Below the pieces are notes generated by a model. The model was not told the DNA's origin, did not search any database, and saw only the letters and a program-made list of their open reading frames with translations. This document shows, one piece after another, positions 34,380 to 42,710 of a DNA stretch of 64,000 nucleotides. Positions within the stretch are counted from its first letter, which is position 1; each line of letters opens with the position of its first letter. The DNA comes from Sinanaerobacter chloroacetimidivorans (GTDB lineage Bacteria > Bacillota > Clostridia > Peptostreptococcales > Anaerovoracaceae), in the NCBI RefSeq assembly GCF_018128545.1, contig NZ_JAGSND010000001.1, positions 172,153 to 236,152 of the forward strand, given 5' to 3'. The translations under genes and the position numbers were made by a program.

Positions 34380-35576
34380 ATGATAATTAGAAAATTATTT
34401 AATGAACAATGCATTACATTTAGTCAAATGAATTTAATATACAATTCTAGATTTATCTGGAGAGCGTTATCTACGTGGACCAGAGCTTATTTGATCAGCA
34501 GGTATTTGGGTATTGGTACTGAAGAATCACTTTTCACACGTCTGTATAATGAATCGTCAAAATTTGGAGATATGTTTAGTTTAGTTTTTGGTGAGCGATT
34601 CTCTGAAAATTTTACATGGTTATTAAATGAGTACACAATAGCGCTTCGGGATCTTGTCTCTGCTCAAAAGGAAGGTAATACCGACGGAGTAAACAAGAGT
34701 CTGGAACGTTTATATAGTAATGCAGCCGAAAGGGCACGCTTATTGGCACAAGCAAATCCGTTCTGGGATGAAAGCACATGGCGGAACATATTTGAAACTT
34801 ATCTTCGATTTACTATTGAAATGATTAATTCATTTATTACGGGTGATTACAGCAATGATGCGGAAGCTTATGACAGACTCACAGCTTTTACCAATAACAT
34901 CGGCGATTATTTTGCCCAAGGTATCTATGAGTTTTTAACTTATACCCCGCTTAAAACTGAGAACCTTCAAGTCCATGAAGCATTGAACCCGATATCATTT
35001 AATAAGATTTCTGATTTACGGCAATGCATAACACGCAATCAAGTTGATGCAATTTATTCTTTAAGAATGTTTTGGTTCGAATTGGCCACTTGGACCAGAT
35101 ATTATTTAATCAGCAGATATAAAGGGATCGGTAATGAAGATATTATATTAGCCCGGCTAAATAAGGTTGTCGATGAGTATGGAACTATGCTAAGGAGAAT
35201 ATTTGGTGATCAAATCACCGAAGAATACTTAAATTTAATATATACACATATCAAATTAATCATTTCTCTTATAACTGCACAAATAGAACGTAATGCTGAT
35301 ATCGCAGCCGAAGCGACTAGATTATTATATCAAAATGCTGAGCAAAGCGCTTCCTTTTTAGCCTCCATTAATCCTTTCTGGGATAAAACTACATTGAGGG
35401 ATAGACTATATAGTTATATACGAAGCACTATTAATGAATCCACAACATTTCTAACCGGTGAATATGATAGAAACATTGACATTTTTGCTCGCATTTTAAC
35501 ACATGCCGAAAATACAGGTAACGAATTTGCAATGGGCTTGTTTAATTATATAATATCCAAAAAATTAAATTTATAA
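34380..35576 (+). CDS. Tandem two-domain helical protein
   Basis: A 398-residue protein made of two homologous all-helical domains (about residues 18-200 and 220-395). Shared landmarks are FIWRALSTWTRAYLISRY versus FWFELATWTRYYLISRY, FGERF/FGDQI, and ANPFWDESTW versus INPFWDKTTL. A third copy is the separate gene at 36450. Similar clostridial proteins are sometimes labelled acetylglutamate kinase, but no amino-acid kinase motif is visible, so that name is not adopted. A four-helix-bundle fold is inferred; spore or envelope association is a guess from the amidase next to it. ATG 34380 follows GGAGGAGG. Confidence 0.7.
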   Translation: MIIRKLFNEQCITFSQMNLIYNSRFIWRALSTWTRAYLISRYLGIGTEESLFTRLYNESSKFGDMFSLVFGERFSENFTWLLNEYTIALRDLVSAQKEGNTDGVNKSLERLYSNAAERARLLAQANPFWDESTWRNIFETYLRFTIEMINSFITGDYSNDAEAYDRLTAFTNNIGDYFAQGIYEFLTYTPLKTENLQVHEALNPISFNKISDLRQCITRNQVDAIYSLRMFWFELATWTRYYLISRYKGIGNEDIILARLNKVVDEYGTMLRRIFGDQITEEYLNLIYTHIKLIISLITAQIERNADIAAEATRLLYQNAEQSASFLASINPFWDKTTLRDRLYSYIRSTINESTTFLTGEYDRNIDIFARILTHAENTGNEFAMGLFNYIISKKLNL

Positions 35577-35625
35577 TATTGCAATAGACGGTAACAGATT
35601 CAAAAACATATGCCTATCCGGATCT

Positions 35626-36193
35626 TTATGCGAAACCAAAATATCTCAATATCCCTAGATAAATTCCATAAGCAAATTGATATTGATTATCTCTTAACTT
35701 TTCAGCATCGGATACATTTGTTAAGTAGGCCAATTCTACGAGGATAGCTGGCATTTTCGTATTTCGTAATACATATAAGGACGGCCTTTCGAAAATGCCA
35801 TTATTTTTCGTTCCGACAATTTGGGTTATTCCATTCATTACGTGCTGTGCCAACCAGTGTGCCTGTGTATAGTACTTATAAATGTAAACTTCCGTACCGT
35901 TAATGGCAGGGTTAGGATTTGAATTGCAATGAATACTGATAAAATAGTCGGCAGGCCATTCATTTGCCATCCGCACTCTTTCGGCTAAACTTGTTGTACT
36001 GTTAGTACCTAAAACTGTAGTAGGGGTTGGTCTTGATACACGGGCATCAAATCTGGAATCATTATTTAATAAGTTGTCTAAATAAATACAAACCTGATAG
36101 GTTATATTTTCTTCGTGTAAACCATTGGCTTCAGCTCCAGCGTTTGGGTGTCCGGTTGGATTGTGACCTTGGTCTATAAATATTTATTGCCAT
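35626..36193 (-). pseudogene. N-acetylmuramoyl-L-alanine amidase, frameshifted near the start
   Basis: The minus-strand frame encodes an Amidase_3 domain that cuts the peptide stem of peptidoglycan. Zinc ligands and catalytic residues are visible: IDQGHNPTGHPN, GLHEEN, ISIHCN and LVELAYLTN. The natural ATG at 36193 with AAAGGAG upstream reads MAIN then goes out of frame. One deleted or two added bases in the AATAAATAT stretch would restore it. Downstream the frame is clean, so the damage is recent or a sequencing error. The first in-frame usable start is the GTG at 35976, which would lose the first zinc ligand. Confidence 0.75.
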
Positions 36194-36449
36194 AATGCAT
36201 CTCCTTTCGAAATTTATATAATTATAAGGGACTGTGAAATAATCTCTGTAAATTAGCTTTCTACGATAATGCTAGGGCTTGCAAGCTTTTGGTATAAAGG
36301 CATGCAAGCCTTTGTTACAATATAATGCTTCGGTTTTTAATTGTCAATAGTGCCATCTGAGATGGTGCTGTTTTTTGTGTGGATATCTTTATTATCTTAG
36401 AACCGTACTACTACTTCATTCATAAAATATTGGGAAGGAGGTGCAGATT

Positions 36450-37079
36450 GTGATTTATAAAAATGAAGTGCAAAACCCTGTGCAAGCCCCTACGCAAGTA
36501 CCTGCAGTAGTCCCTTATATAACTGCACAAATGAATTTTATATTTAGAGCAAGAATGCTTTATAGAGATTTGGCCACTTGGTTAAGATCATATAAAGTCA
36601 GCCTTTACGGGGATGTTGGAAATACGGATGAATTAAGCAAACGCCTATTCCGGTTACCTACCGAATACGGAAGTATTTTAAGAGTATTTTTTGGTGATCC
36701 AACCACGGAACAGCTTATGTCTTTATTGACTCAATATATAGCCATTCTCCAATCCTTATTTATTGCGCAAATGAATAATGATATTAATGCAATCAATAGC
36801 CTTACTCAGCAAGCATATCAAAATGTAAATAACACGGCAGCTCTTTTGGCAACTGCTAATCCATATTGGACACAAGCTGAGTGGGTAACTTTGCTGACGT
36901 TATTTACAGGTTTGCAAATTCAAGAATCAACGACATTCTTAACGAAAGATTATTCGGCTAATAATGATATATTTGACAGAATACTATCTTTTACGAATCT
37001 TATCGGGGACTATTTTTCAGAAGGATTGACTAATTATTTTTTGCTTAGGCAACAACAACAGCAGTTGCCAGCAATTTAG
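36450..37079 (+). CDS. Single-domain helical protein, third copy of the 34380 domain
   Basis: A 209-residue protein homologous to each half of the 34380 product: LYRDLATWLRSYKVSLY, FFGDPTTEQ, ATANPYWTQAEW and STTFLTKDY occupy the same order. GTG 36441 overlaps the AGGAGG site; GTG 36450 has normal spacing and is chosen. The C-terminus is glutamine-rich. The leading 20 residues are proline-rich. It flanks the amidase pseudogene from the other side. Function unknown. Confidence 0.7.
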   Translation: MIYKNEVQNPVQAPTQVPAVVPYITAQMNFIFRARMLYRDLATWLRSYKVSLYGDVGNTDELSKRLFRLPTEYGSILRVFFGDPTTEQLMSLLTQYIAILQSLFIAQMNNDINAINSLTQQAYQNVNNTAALLATANPYWTQAEWVTLLTLFTGLQIQESTTFLTKDYSANNDIFDRILSFTNLIGDYFSEGLTNYFLLRQQQQQLPAI

Positions 37080-37126
37080 TGCTTGCTGAAAAAAGAAGGT
37101 CTTATACGCTAATCCTTCAAATAGGA

Positions 37127-37157
37127 CTAGCATGCTGATATTTATGCAGCATGCTAG
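37127..37157 (+). terminator. Perfect inverted repeat after the 36450 gene
   Basis: CTAGCATGCTG and CAGCATGCTAG, nine-base loop, then CCTTTGT. A similar GGCTTGCAAGC...GCATGCAAGCC structure with the same CCTTTGT tail lies at about 36268-36310, and a second hairpin (GCCATC/GATGGT) at about 36351-36370 is followed by a T-run. Confidence 0.6.
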
Positions 37158-37191
37158 CCTTTGTAACAGAAAAGGGTTATAGGTTTTAAAT

Positions 37192-38424
37192 TTATTGGCC
37201 CCAGCAGAAAGGGTTTTTATTTATTAGCATACTGAACTCGCCTCGTACTTTACCCCAATTTCGAATTGGCATTGTCCATTTCTTTGTGGCTTCAAAAGTA
37301 GCTAGATAGAGTGCTTTTAACAGGGCAGTATCGTTTGGAAATACGCTGCGCTGCCTGTTGAGTTTCCGGTAGGAGCTGTTCAGGCTTTCAATGGCGTTGG
37401 TAGTATAAATGAGCTTTCTGGTCTCCGCTGAGAACTTGAAAATCGGGCTGATGCAGTCCCAGTTGGCGGACCAACTTTTCATAGCGTTTGGATAGTGTGA
37501 GTTCCATTTCTCGGTGACAGCCAACATTCGTTCATGACCGGTCTCCTCGTCCGGTGCTTGGTAAATAGTCTTCAGATCCGTTGCAAACTGCTTCTTGTCC
37601 TTATCCGCCACATACTTCAAGGTATTACGGACCTGATGTACGATGCAGCGCTGATATTCCGTATTTGGGAAGGACGCAGAGATTGCCTCCTTGATACCGG
37701 AAAGCCCATCGGCGCAAAGTAGGAGAATGTCTCTTACTCCACGATTCTTAAGGCCGTTCAGAACACCAAGCCAAAACTTGGCACTTTCGTTTTCACCGAT
37801 CTGAATTGTCAGGACTTCCTTGTAGCCGTCTGAGTTAACTCCGATTGCTACATATGCGGCCAGCTTCCGAATGATGTGATCGTCACGGACTGAAAAGTGA
37901 ACAGCGTCAATGAAAACCACCGGATAGACATCACTAAGCGGACGATTCTGCCAATCTTCAATTTCAGGCAGGAGCCGATTGGTGATATCAGAAATCATTC
38001 CTTCGCTGACTTCAAAGCCGTAGATATCTTCGATTTGAGCGGAAATCTGCCGTGTGGTCAGTCCTCTGGCATACATTGCAATAATCTTGTCGTCAATATG
38101 GGAAATGTCCTTCTGCCGCTTTTTCACGATCTGCGGCTCAAAGGAGGAGTCACGATCTTGTGGAACATCGACCTCCATTTCTCCATATTTGCTTTGAACA
38201 GATTTCTGCTTGTGACCATTACGGGCATTGGAATTGTCGGAACGCTCATATGGCTTGTAGCCAAGATGATTATCCATTTCCGCTTCCATCATGGATTGAA
38301 TAGTGCCGCCGAGAAGATCCTTGAGTGCTTCCTGGATGTCTTCCGCTGACTGAATATCATATTCTTGCAGCAGGGTGGCGATAATGTTTTTCTTTCCCTC
38401 TGTGAGGGGATGTTTTCGTGCCAT
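37192..38424 (-). CDS. IS256-family transposase
   Basis: A 410-residue mutator-type DDE transposase, full length. Landmarks: SKYGEMEVDVPQDRDSSFEP near the N-terminus, VVFIDAVHFSVRD (first D), LLLCADGLSGIKEAI (second D), the CIVHQVRNTL motif, and TTNAIESLNSSYRKL with the catalytic E. It cuts and joins element ends. Start ATG 38424 follows AGGAGG. A candidate outer end rich in ACAGACTTTTCTTCACAC lies at about 38480-38498; the other end, near 37160, matches only weakly and no target duplication was found, so element borders are not given. Confidence 0.9.
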   Translation of the reverse strand: MARKHPLTEGKKNIIATLLQEYDIQSAEDIQEALKDLLGGTIQSMMEAEMDNHLGYKPYERSDNSNARNGHKQKSVQSKYGEMEVDVPQDRDSSFEPQIVKKRQKDISHIDDKIIAMYARGLTTRQISAQIEDIYGFEVSEGMISDITNRLLPEIEDWQNRPLSDVYPVVFIDAVHFSVRDDHIIRKLAAYVAIGVNSDGYKEVLTIQIGENESAKFWLGVLNGLKNRGVRDILLLCADGLSGIKEAISASFPNTEYQRCIVHQVRNTLKYVADKDKKQFATDLKTIYQAPDEETGHERMLAVTEKWNSHYPNAMKSWSANWDCISPIFKFSAETRKLIYTTNAIESLNSSYRKLNRQRSVFPNDTALLKALYLATFEATKKWTMPIRNWGKVRGEFSMLINKNPFCWGQ

Positions 38425-38506
38425 AAAAATAGCCTCCTATGAATTTTATTTTATCATAGAAAGCTACTGATTCCTTAATTTACAGACTTTTCTTCACACG
38501 CCCAAT

Positions 38507-38662
38507 TATAATATTTGGATATTTGTCAGTTTGTTACTAGAAATTCAACAATATATTCCTGATATGTGTGGAGGTAATACTTACGATTCATTTTGGTTAG
38601 TTGCGCAAAAGCCATTTGGTTTCAATCTGCTTAATCGAATGTTTATAACAAGGGATGGCTGA
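38507..38662 (+). pseudogene. C-terminal gene fragment beside the IS256 transposase
   Basis: An open frame of about 51 codons without a start, ending at TGA 38660-38662 (AQKPFGFNLLNRMF near its end). It begins where the IS256 end should be, so it may be the tail of a gene cut by that element. Family not recognised. The 140 bases after it hold no clear gene. Confidence 0.3.
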
Positions 38663-38803
38663 TTGTTTTAACTACGGATGTGATTAATCCCAAATCCCAA
38701 ATTAAATCCGCCAGACCAACTACTCCCTTGATTATAAATAAAAATAACAAATAGAGAAGACGAATTGCGTTTTCTCCTGCATTCTCATCACCTTCCACGG
38801 TTG

Positions 38804-38865
38804 ACTGCATTTACCGTTTCAATTAACACAAGCAAAAAAGTGTTAATTGCAACGGTAAATGCAGT
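38804..38865. repeat. Long near-perfect hairpin
   Basis: Arms of 26 bases, 38804-38829 and 38840-38865, with one mismatch and a ten-base loop. It abuts the stop codon of the acetyltransferase. There is no T-run, so it is not a standard terminator; it may be a palindromic mobile repeat or a protein-binding site. Confidence 0.7.
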
Positions 38866-39328
38866 TCAATCTTTTTGCTGATGGATAAATCTTAAATGAA
38901 TTAATTTTTCCCCCGATATTTCATAAGGAAGCTTATCCTCTGATTTTGAAAACCCATTCTTGCCATAGAATTTCTGAGCCTGCAGGTTTTCTTCCAAAAC
39001 CCAAAGATAGATATTTTCAAATCCTTTATGATGAAGATCATTTATAGCGTTCACTAAAAGTGCCTTTCCAAAGCCTCTTCCAAAATACTTTGGCAAAGCA
39101 TATATAGAAACTATTTCTCCCCAATCTGGAAGAGAAATATCTCTCGACTTTCCATACGCTATACAGCCAATAGCCTCATTATCAGCATAAACGAGTTTTG
39201 ATATTATTATATTATCGGATATCCACTTTTCAAAAGCCGGAACCCAAAAATCATTTTTTAATTTGTCTAAATATTCTTGTGGAACAATGCCTTTATACGC
39301 TGTTTTCCAACTTGATGAATGGATGTAG
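38866..39328 (-). pseudogene. GNAT acetyltransferase, 3' part, split by IS21
   Basis: Encodes most of a GNAT enzyme from IHSSSWKTAYKG onward, with the acetyl-CoA loop RGFGKALL and the C-terminal FYGKNGF motif. The first 14 to 15 codons are on the other side of the IS21 element at 41873-41922. Removing the IS and one copy of the 6-bp duplication gives 507 bases, an exact 168-residue reading frame, which confirms the reconstruction. Before insertion it was a normal-length GNAT protein; substrate unknown. Confidence 0.85.
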
Positions 39329-39460
39329 TGCGTATTTCGGCGACATCCGGACGGCGATTCCGGAAACATCCGGACACGAAACCGGAGGCATCCGGACACC
39401 TTGCCTGGCTGACAAATTAACTGGTATCCTTAAAGTATCACACTTTAAGGAGGGCCAAGA

Positions 39461-40993
39461 ATGAGGAGGCTGGACATGTCAAAAGTCAAAGAAATACTCA
39501 GGTTAAAATTTGATGCAGGGTTATCGTTAAGGGATATCGCCGCATCATGCAATTGTGGAAAATCAACAGTGGACGACGTACTGAGGAGAGCTCAGAACGC
39601 TAAAATCTCTTGGCCCTGCGATCTTAACGATAAAGAACTCCTGTCCCTGATTTATCCTCCGGCAGAAGCCAGAAAAACGGCTGCTGAGCCGGATCTGAAT
39701 TACATCTTCAGCGAGATGAAACGGAAACATGTAACTCTGATGCTCCTTTGGGAAGAGTACAAGCGGGACAACCCCGATGGTCTCATGTACACCCAGTTCT
39801 GCGAACGATACCGAATCTTCAAGAAAACCAATCAGCTCTCCCTGCATATTGAGCATAAGGCCGGAGAGGCAATGCAGGTAGATTGGGCGGGCAGCACGAT
39901 CCCATACGTCGAACCTTCCACAGGAGAAGAAAAAGAGGCATATATATTTGTGTCAGTCCTCCCTGCTTCGGCGTATCCGTTCGCTTACGCTTATGGGGAT
40001 ATGAAGCAGCCAAACTGGATTGATGCCAACGTCAGAGCATTCGAGCATTATGGCGGCGTACCAAGGGTTATCATTCCCGATAACACGAAGACTGCGGTTA
40101 AAACGCCGGATCTGGTCGATCCCCTGCTCAATGCCAGCTATACCGAGATGGCCCGGCATTACGGAACTGCTCTGGTACCGGCGCGGCCGAGGAAGCCCAA
40201 AGACAAAGCCGCTGATGAAAATATGGTCGGCAATGTGTCAAGACGCATCCTTGCTGCACTACGAAACCGCCGATTCTTTAGCGTCCTGGAGATCAACCAG
40301 GCCATTGAAATTGAACTTGACAAGCTGATCAACCGGCCATTTCAAAAGCTTGAAGGAAACAGGAAAACAGCTTTTGAAGCCATTGATAAGCCAGCCCTAA
40401 AGCCGCTGCCCACTGTCCGGTATGAGTATGCCGACTGGGCAGATGCCAAAGTTGCTTTTAATTATCATGTTGAATATCAGGGCTTTTTCTACAGCGTCCA
40501 TTATTCCAACATCGGCAAAATCTCAAGGGTTCGAGCTACTGCTTCTGTCATAGAAATATTCGTCGATGGTGAGCGGATTGCAGCTCACAAGAGAAATTTT
40601 CACACGTTCAAACGGTATACTACTCTTCCGGAGCATATGCCGGAATGCCACAAGGCCGTTACCGGATGGAGCTCCGAACGATATTTATCATGGGCCGAAA
40701 AGATCGGTCCAAAGACCAGGCATTTGGTTGCCAATATTCTTGATAGCAGGGAATATCCGGTACAAACTTACCGTGCCTGTATGGGTATCATGCGCCTTGC
40801 GTCGGACTATTCCCCTGAAACTGTCGAATCTGCAAGCAGGGAGGCAATCGATAAAGGAACATGCACCTACAAATATTTCAGCATCATTCTCAGACAAACG
40901 GCGCTGAAAGAATCCTCCGAAGGTGAGAAGGTCGTATCAAACACCAACTTACGAGGAGCCAAATCGTATGCCGGAGGTGGGATGAATGCTTAA
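39461..40993 (+). CDS. istA: IS21-family transposase IstA
   Basis: A 510-residue DDE transposase. An N-terminal helix-turn-helix (LRDIAASCNCGKSTVDDVLRRA, about residues 24-45) binds the ends. The rve integrase core has MQVDWAGSTI (first D, about 140), IPDNTKTAV (second D, about 205) and AADENMVGNV (glutamate, about 265). ATG 39461 follows AAGGAGG; an alternative ATG is at 39476. It overlaps istB by eight bases. With IstB it performs transposition. Confidence 0.93.
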   Translation: MRRLDMSKVKEILRLKFDAGLSLRDIAASCNCGKSTVDDVLRRAQNAKISWPCDLNDKELLSLIYPPAEARKTAAEPDLNYIFSEMKRKHVTLMLLWEEYKRDNPDGLMYTQFCERYRIFKKTNQLSLHIEHKAGEAMQVDWAGSTIPYVEPSTGEEKEAYIFVSVLPASAYPFAYAYGDMKQPNWIDANVRAFEHYGGVPRVIIPDNTKTAVKTPDLVDPLLNASYTEMARHYGTALVPARPRKPKDKAADENMVGNVSRRILAALRNRRFFSVLEINQAIEIELDKLINRPFQKLEGNRKTAFEAIDKPALKPLPTVRYEYADWADAKVAFNYHVEYQGFFYSVHYSNIGKISRVRATASVIEIFVDGERIAAHKRNFHTFKRYTTLPEHMPECHKAVTGWSSERYLSWAEKIGPKTRHLVANILDSREYPVQTYRACMGIMRLASDYSPETVESASREAIDKGTCTYKYFSIILRQTALKESSEGEKVVSNTNLRGAKSYAGGGMNA

Positions 40994-41741
40994 CAATCAG
41001 ACCGTCGAAAAACTCCGGGATATGAAGCTCAAGGCCATGGCTCAGATTCTGAGTGCGCCCGATCCCTCCGATCTGGAACTGTCCTTTGAAGAGCGGCTTG
41101 GCCTTATGGTCGAAAAAGAATGGATGGCCAAGAAGAACTCCAAGATCAAGCGCCTGCTCCGGAATGCTTCTCTCGGCTTGAACGCCAGCATTGAGGGCAT
41201 CGAATACTCATCAAACAGAGCGATCGAGAAGCAATCTATCCTTGAACTTGCAAGCTGCAACTTCATTGAAAAATCACTGAATATCATCACTATAGGAAAA
41301 ACCGGCAGCGGCAAAACCTATCTGATTTGTGCCTTTGGCAGCAATGCCTGTAGAAAAGGCTACACCGTTAGGTATTACAGGATTCCGGAACTGCTTCTGG
41401 AAATCCAGGATGCAAAAGCTCAAAATCAATACTCAAAATTTATGAAAGGGCTTCAAAGTACCCGCCTCCTGATCCTTGATGATATTGGGCTGAAATCATA
41501 CAGTCTTGAGGAAAGCCGTGACATTCTGGAAATCGCAGAATCCCGCTACAACAGAGGCTCTATGATCCTGGCTGGACAAATATCTCATGGTCAATGGTAT
41601 GAACTTTTCCCCGATCCTACCATCGCTGACGCTATCATGGACCGGATCATCCATAACTCCTACATCCTCGAGCTTGATTCAAAGATTTCTATGAGAGAAG
41701 TTATGGCAGCCAAGAAAATGCGAGGCATTGATGAACTCTAA
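40986..41741 (+). CDS. istB: IS21-family ATPase helper IstB
   Basis: A 251-residue AAA+ ATPase that helps IstA choose and strand-transfer into target DNA. Walker A GKTGSGKTY at about residues 104-112; Walker B LLILDDIGLKSYS at about 157-169; the family tail DRIIHNSYILEL at about 219-230. Its start lies inside the istA end. Length is normal and no frameshift is seen. Confidence 0.93.
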   Translation: MLNNQTVEKLRDMKLKAMAQILSAPDPSDLELSFEERLGLMVEKEWMAKKNSKIKRLLRNASLGLNASIEGIEYSSNRAIEKQSILELASCNFIEKSLNIITIGKTGSGKTYLICAFGSNACRKGYTVRYYRIPELLLEIQDAKAQNQYSKFMKGLQSTRLLILDDIGLKSYSLEESRDILEIAESRYNRGSMILAGQISHGQWYELFPDPTIADAIMDRIIHNSYILELDSKISMREVMAAKKMRGIDEL

Positions 41742-41872
41742 ATACTGACAATATTTGTTGCCGAAAAGCAGCAATTATTTTACAATCAAATTAGCCGGCA
41801 AAGTGTCCGGATGCCTCCGGTTTCGTGTCCGGATGTTTCCGGAATCGCCGTCCGGATGTTCCGGAATACGCA

Positions 41873-41922
41873 ATGTAGCTAATATCTATCACATCATGTA
41901 TACTTGCGATTTTTATTTCCAA
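41873..41922 (-). pseudogene. GNAT acetyltransferase, 5' part, split by IS21
   Basis: TTG start at 41922 with GGAGGGG upstream, then EIKIASIHDVIDISY running into the IS at the 6-bp target duplication. Completes the 38866-39328 fragment. Confidence 0.8.
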
Positions 41923-42040
41923 AGTAACCCCTCCCCGGCTGGTAATATCATTAATCTACGTACGGTACCATATCTTGATGTCATAAATTAGTGAAGATTA
42001 AGGCTACCAATATTCTAGTAGCCTTAAGTATTTTTATGGG

Positions 42041-42181
42041 CTATTCTACGTCCAGCGAGTCTCCGTCCAGCAGTGATAATCTTCCGCCAAAAAAGATGAT
42101 AAGCTGTTCTAGAATCCTAGTCCACTCTCTCGGTCTGCCGATCCATTTTTCGGTAATGCCATTCATCGTCAGATAAAGCAT
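42041..42181 (-). pseudogene. C-terminal fragment of an IS256-family transposase
   Basis: Minus-strand 46-codon stretch, MLYLTMNGITEKWIGRPREW at its start, matching the usual C-terminus of IS256-type transposases and unlike the copy at 37192. The rest of the gene is absent, so this is debris of a second, older element. A small hairpin (AAGGCTAC/GTAGCCTT, about 41999-42026) lies at its end. Confidence 0.6.
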
Positions 42182-42305
42182 TTTTAGGCGAGCATAGTCC
42201 GGCGGGAATATCGTTTTGGATTTTTGTTACTCTTCGGAACTGAAATACATGGATAACTCAGCTAAAGATTGTTCACTAAACCTGGACCGTTAGTTGTACA
42301 AGGAT

Positions 42306-42710
42306 TTATAACTTTTTGAAGTAGTCAGATAGTTTTTCTTTTTCTTTACCACGTAATTGTTTGTTTTCATTCTCCAGTTCTTTATTTCTTTTTTCCAACT
42401 TTTCAATTCTTCTTTTAAGAGATTCGATGATGGCATTCTGATTATTTTCATCACGTTTAGTCCTAGAGTCTACATATGCTTTTTCTTGTTGGTTTCGCAA
42501 GAAATTAATACGTTCTTTAATCTCTGAATGATTATAGAGCGTAGCTTTACTCACTCCAGATTCTTCTGCCACACTATTAAAGTTTATTGCTTTAGAATTC
42601 TTTGTAAGGCGTTTAATAGCCTCGTCAACCTTTTGCTTGGTTGCCTTCTTTCGGACCTCATGTAACTTTTTTAATTGCTCTTCACGATTAAAATTATTCA
42701 TGTGCGACAC
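42306..42710 (-). CDS. tnpC: Tn554-type accessory protein TnpC
   Basis: A 134-residue, highly charged protein. The N-terminal helix-turn-helix-like segment (NFNSVAEESGVSKATLYNH, about residues 43-61) is followed by a coiled coil (about 85-125). This is the standard third gene of Tn554-type elements, which affects transposition frequency and orientation. Start ATG 42710 overlaps the end of tnpB by 17 bases, so it is translated with it. Confidence 0.85.
   Translation of the reverse strand: MSHMNNFNREEQLKKLHEVRKKATKQKVDEAIKRLTKNSKAINFNSVAEESGVSKATLYNHSEIKERINFLRNQQEKAYVDSRTKRDENNQNAIIESLKRRIEKLEKRNKELENENKQLRGKEKEKLSDYFKKL

Larger units (their letters stand above)
39329..41872 (+). mobile_element. 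Complete IS21-family insertion sequence
   Basis: 2544 bp. Ends read TGCGTATTTCGG (left) and, inverted, TGCGTATTCCGG (right), within inverted repeats of about 75 bp that contain repeated ACATCCGGAC blocks. The target duplication ATGTAG is present at 39323-39328 and 41873-41878. The two genes istA and istB are intact, so the element could be active. Confidence 0.93.

Noticed and set aside
34380..35576. Annotation as acetylglutamate kinase
   Set aside because: Some relatives carry that label, but no amino-acid kinase nucleotide-binding motif is visible in any of the three domains.
37160..38505. Defined IS256 element borders
   Set aside because: Only one end looks convincing; the other matches weakly and no target duplication was found, so only the gene is annotated.
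41991..42176. Plus-strand ORF over the IS256 fragment
   Set aside because: It is the shadow of a clear minus-strand transposase C-terminus.
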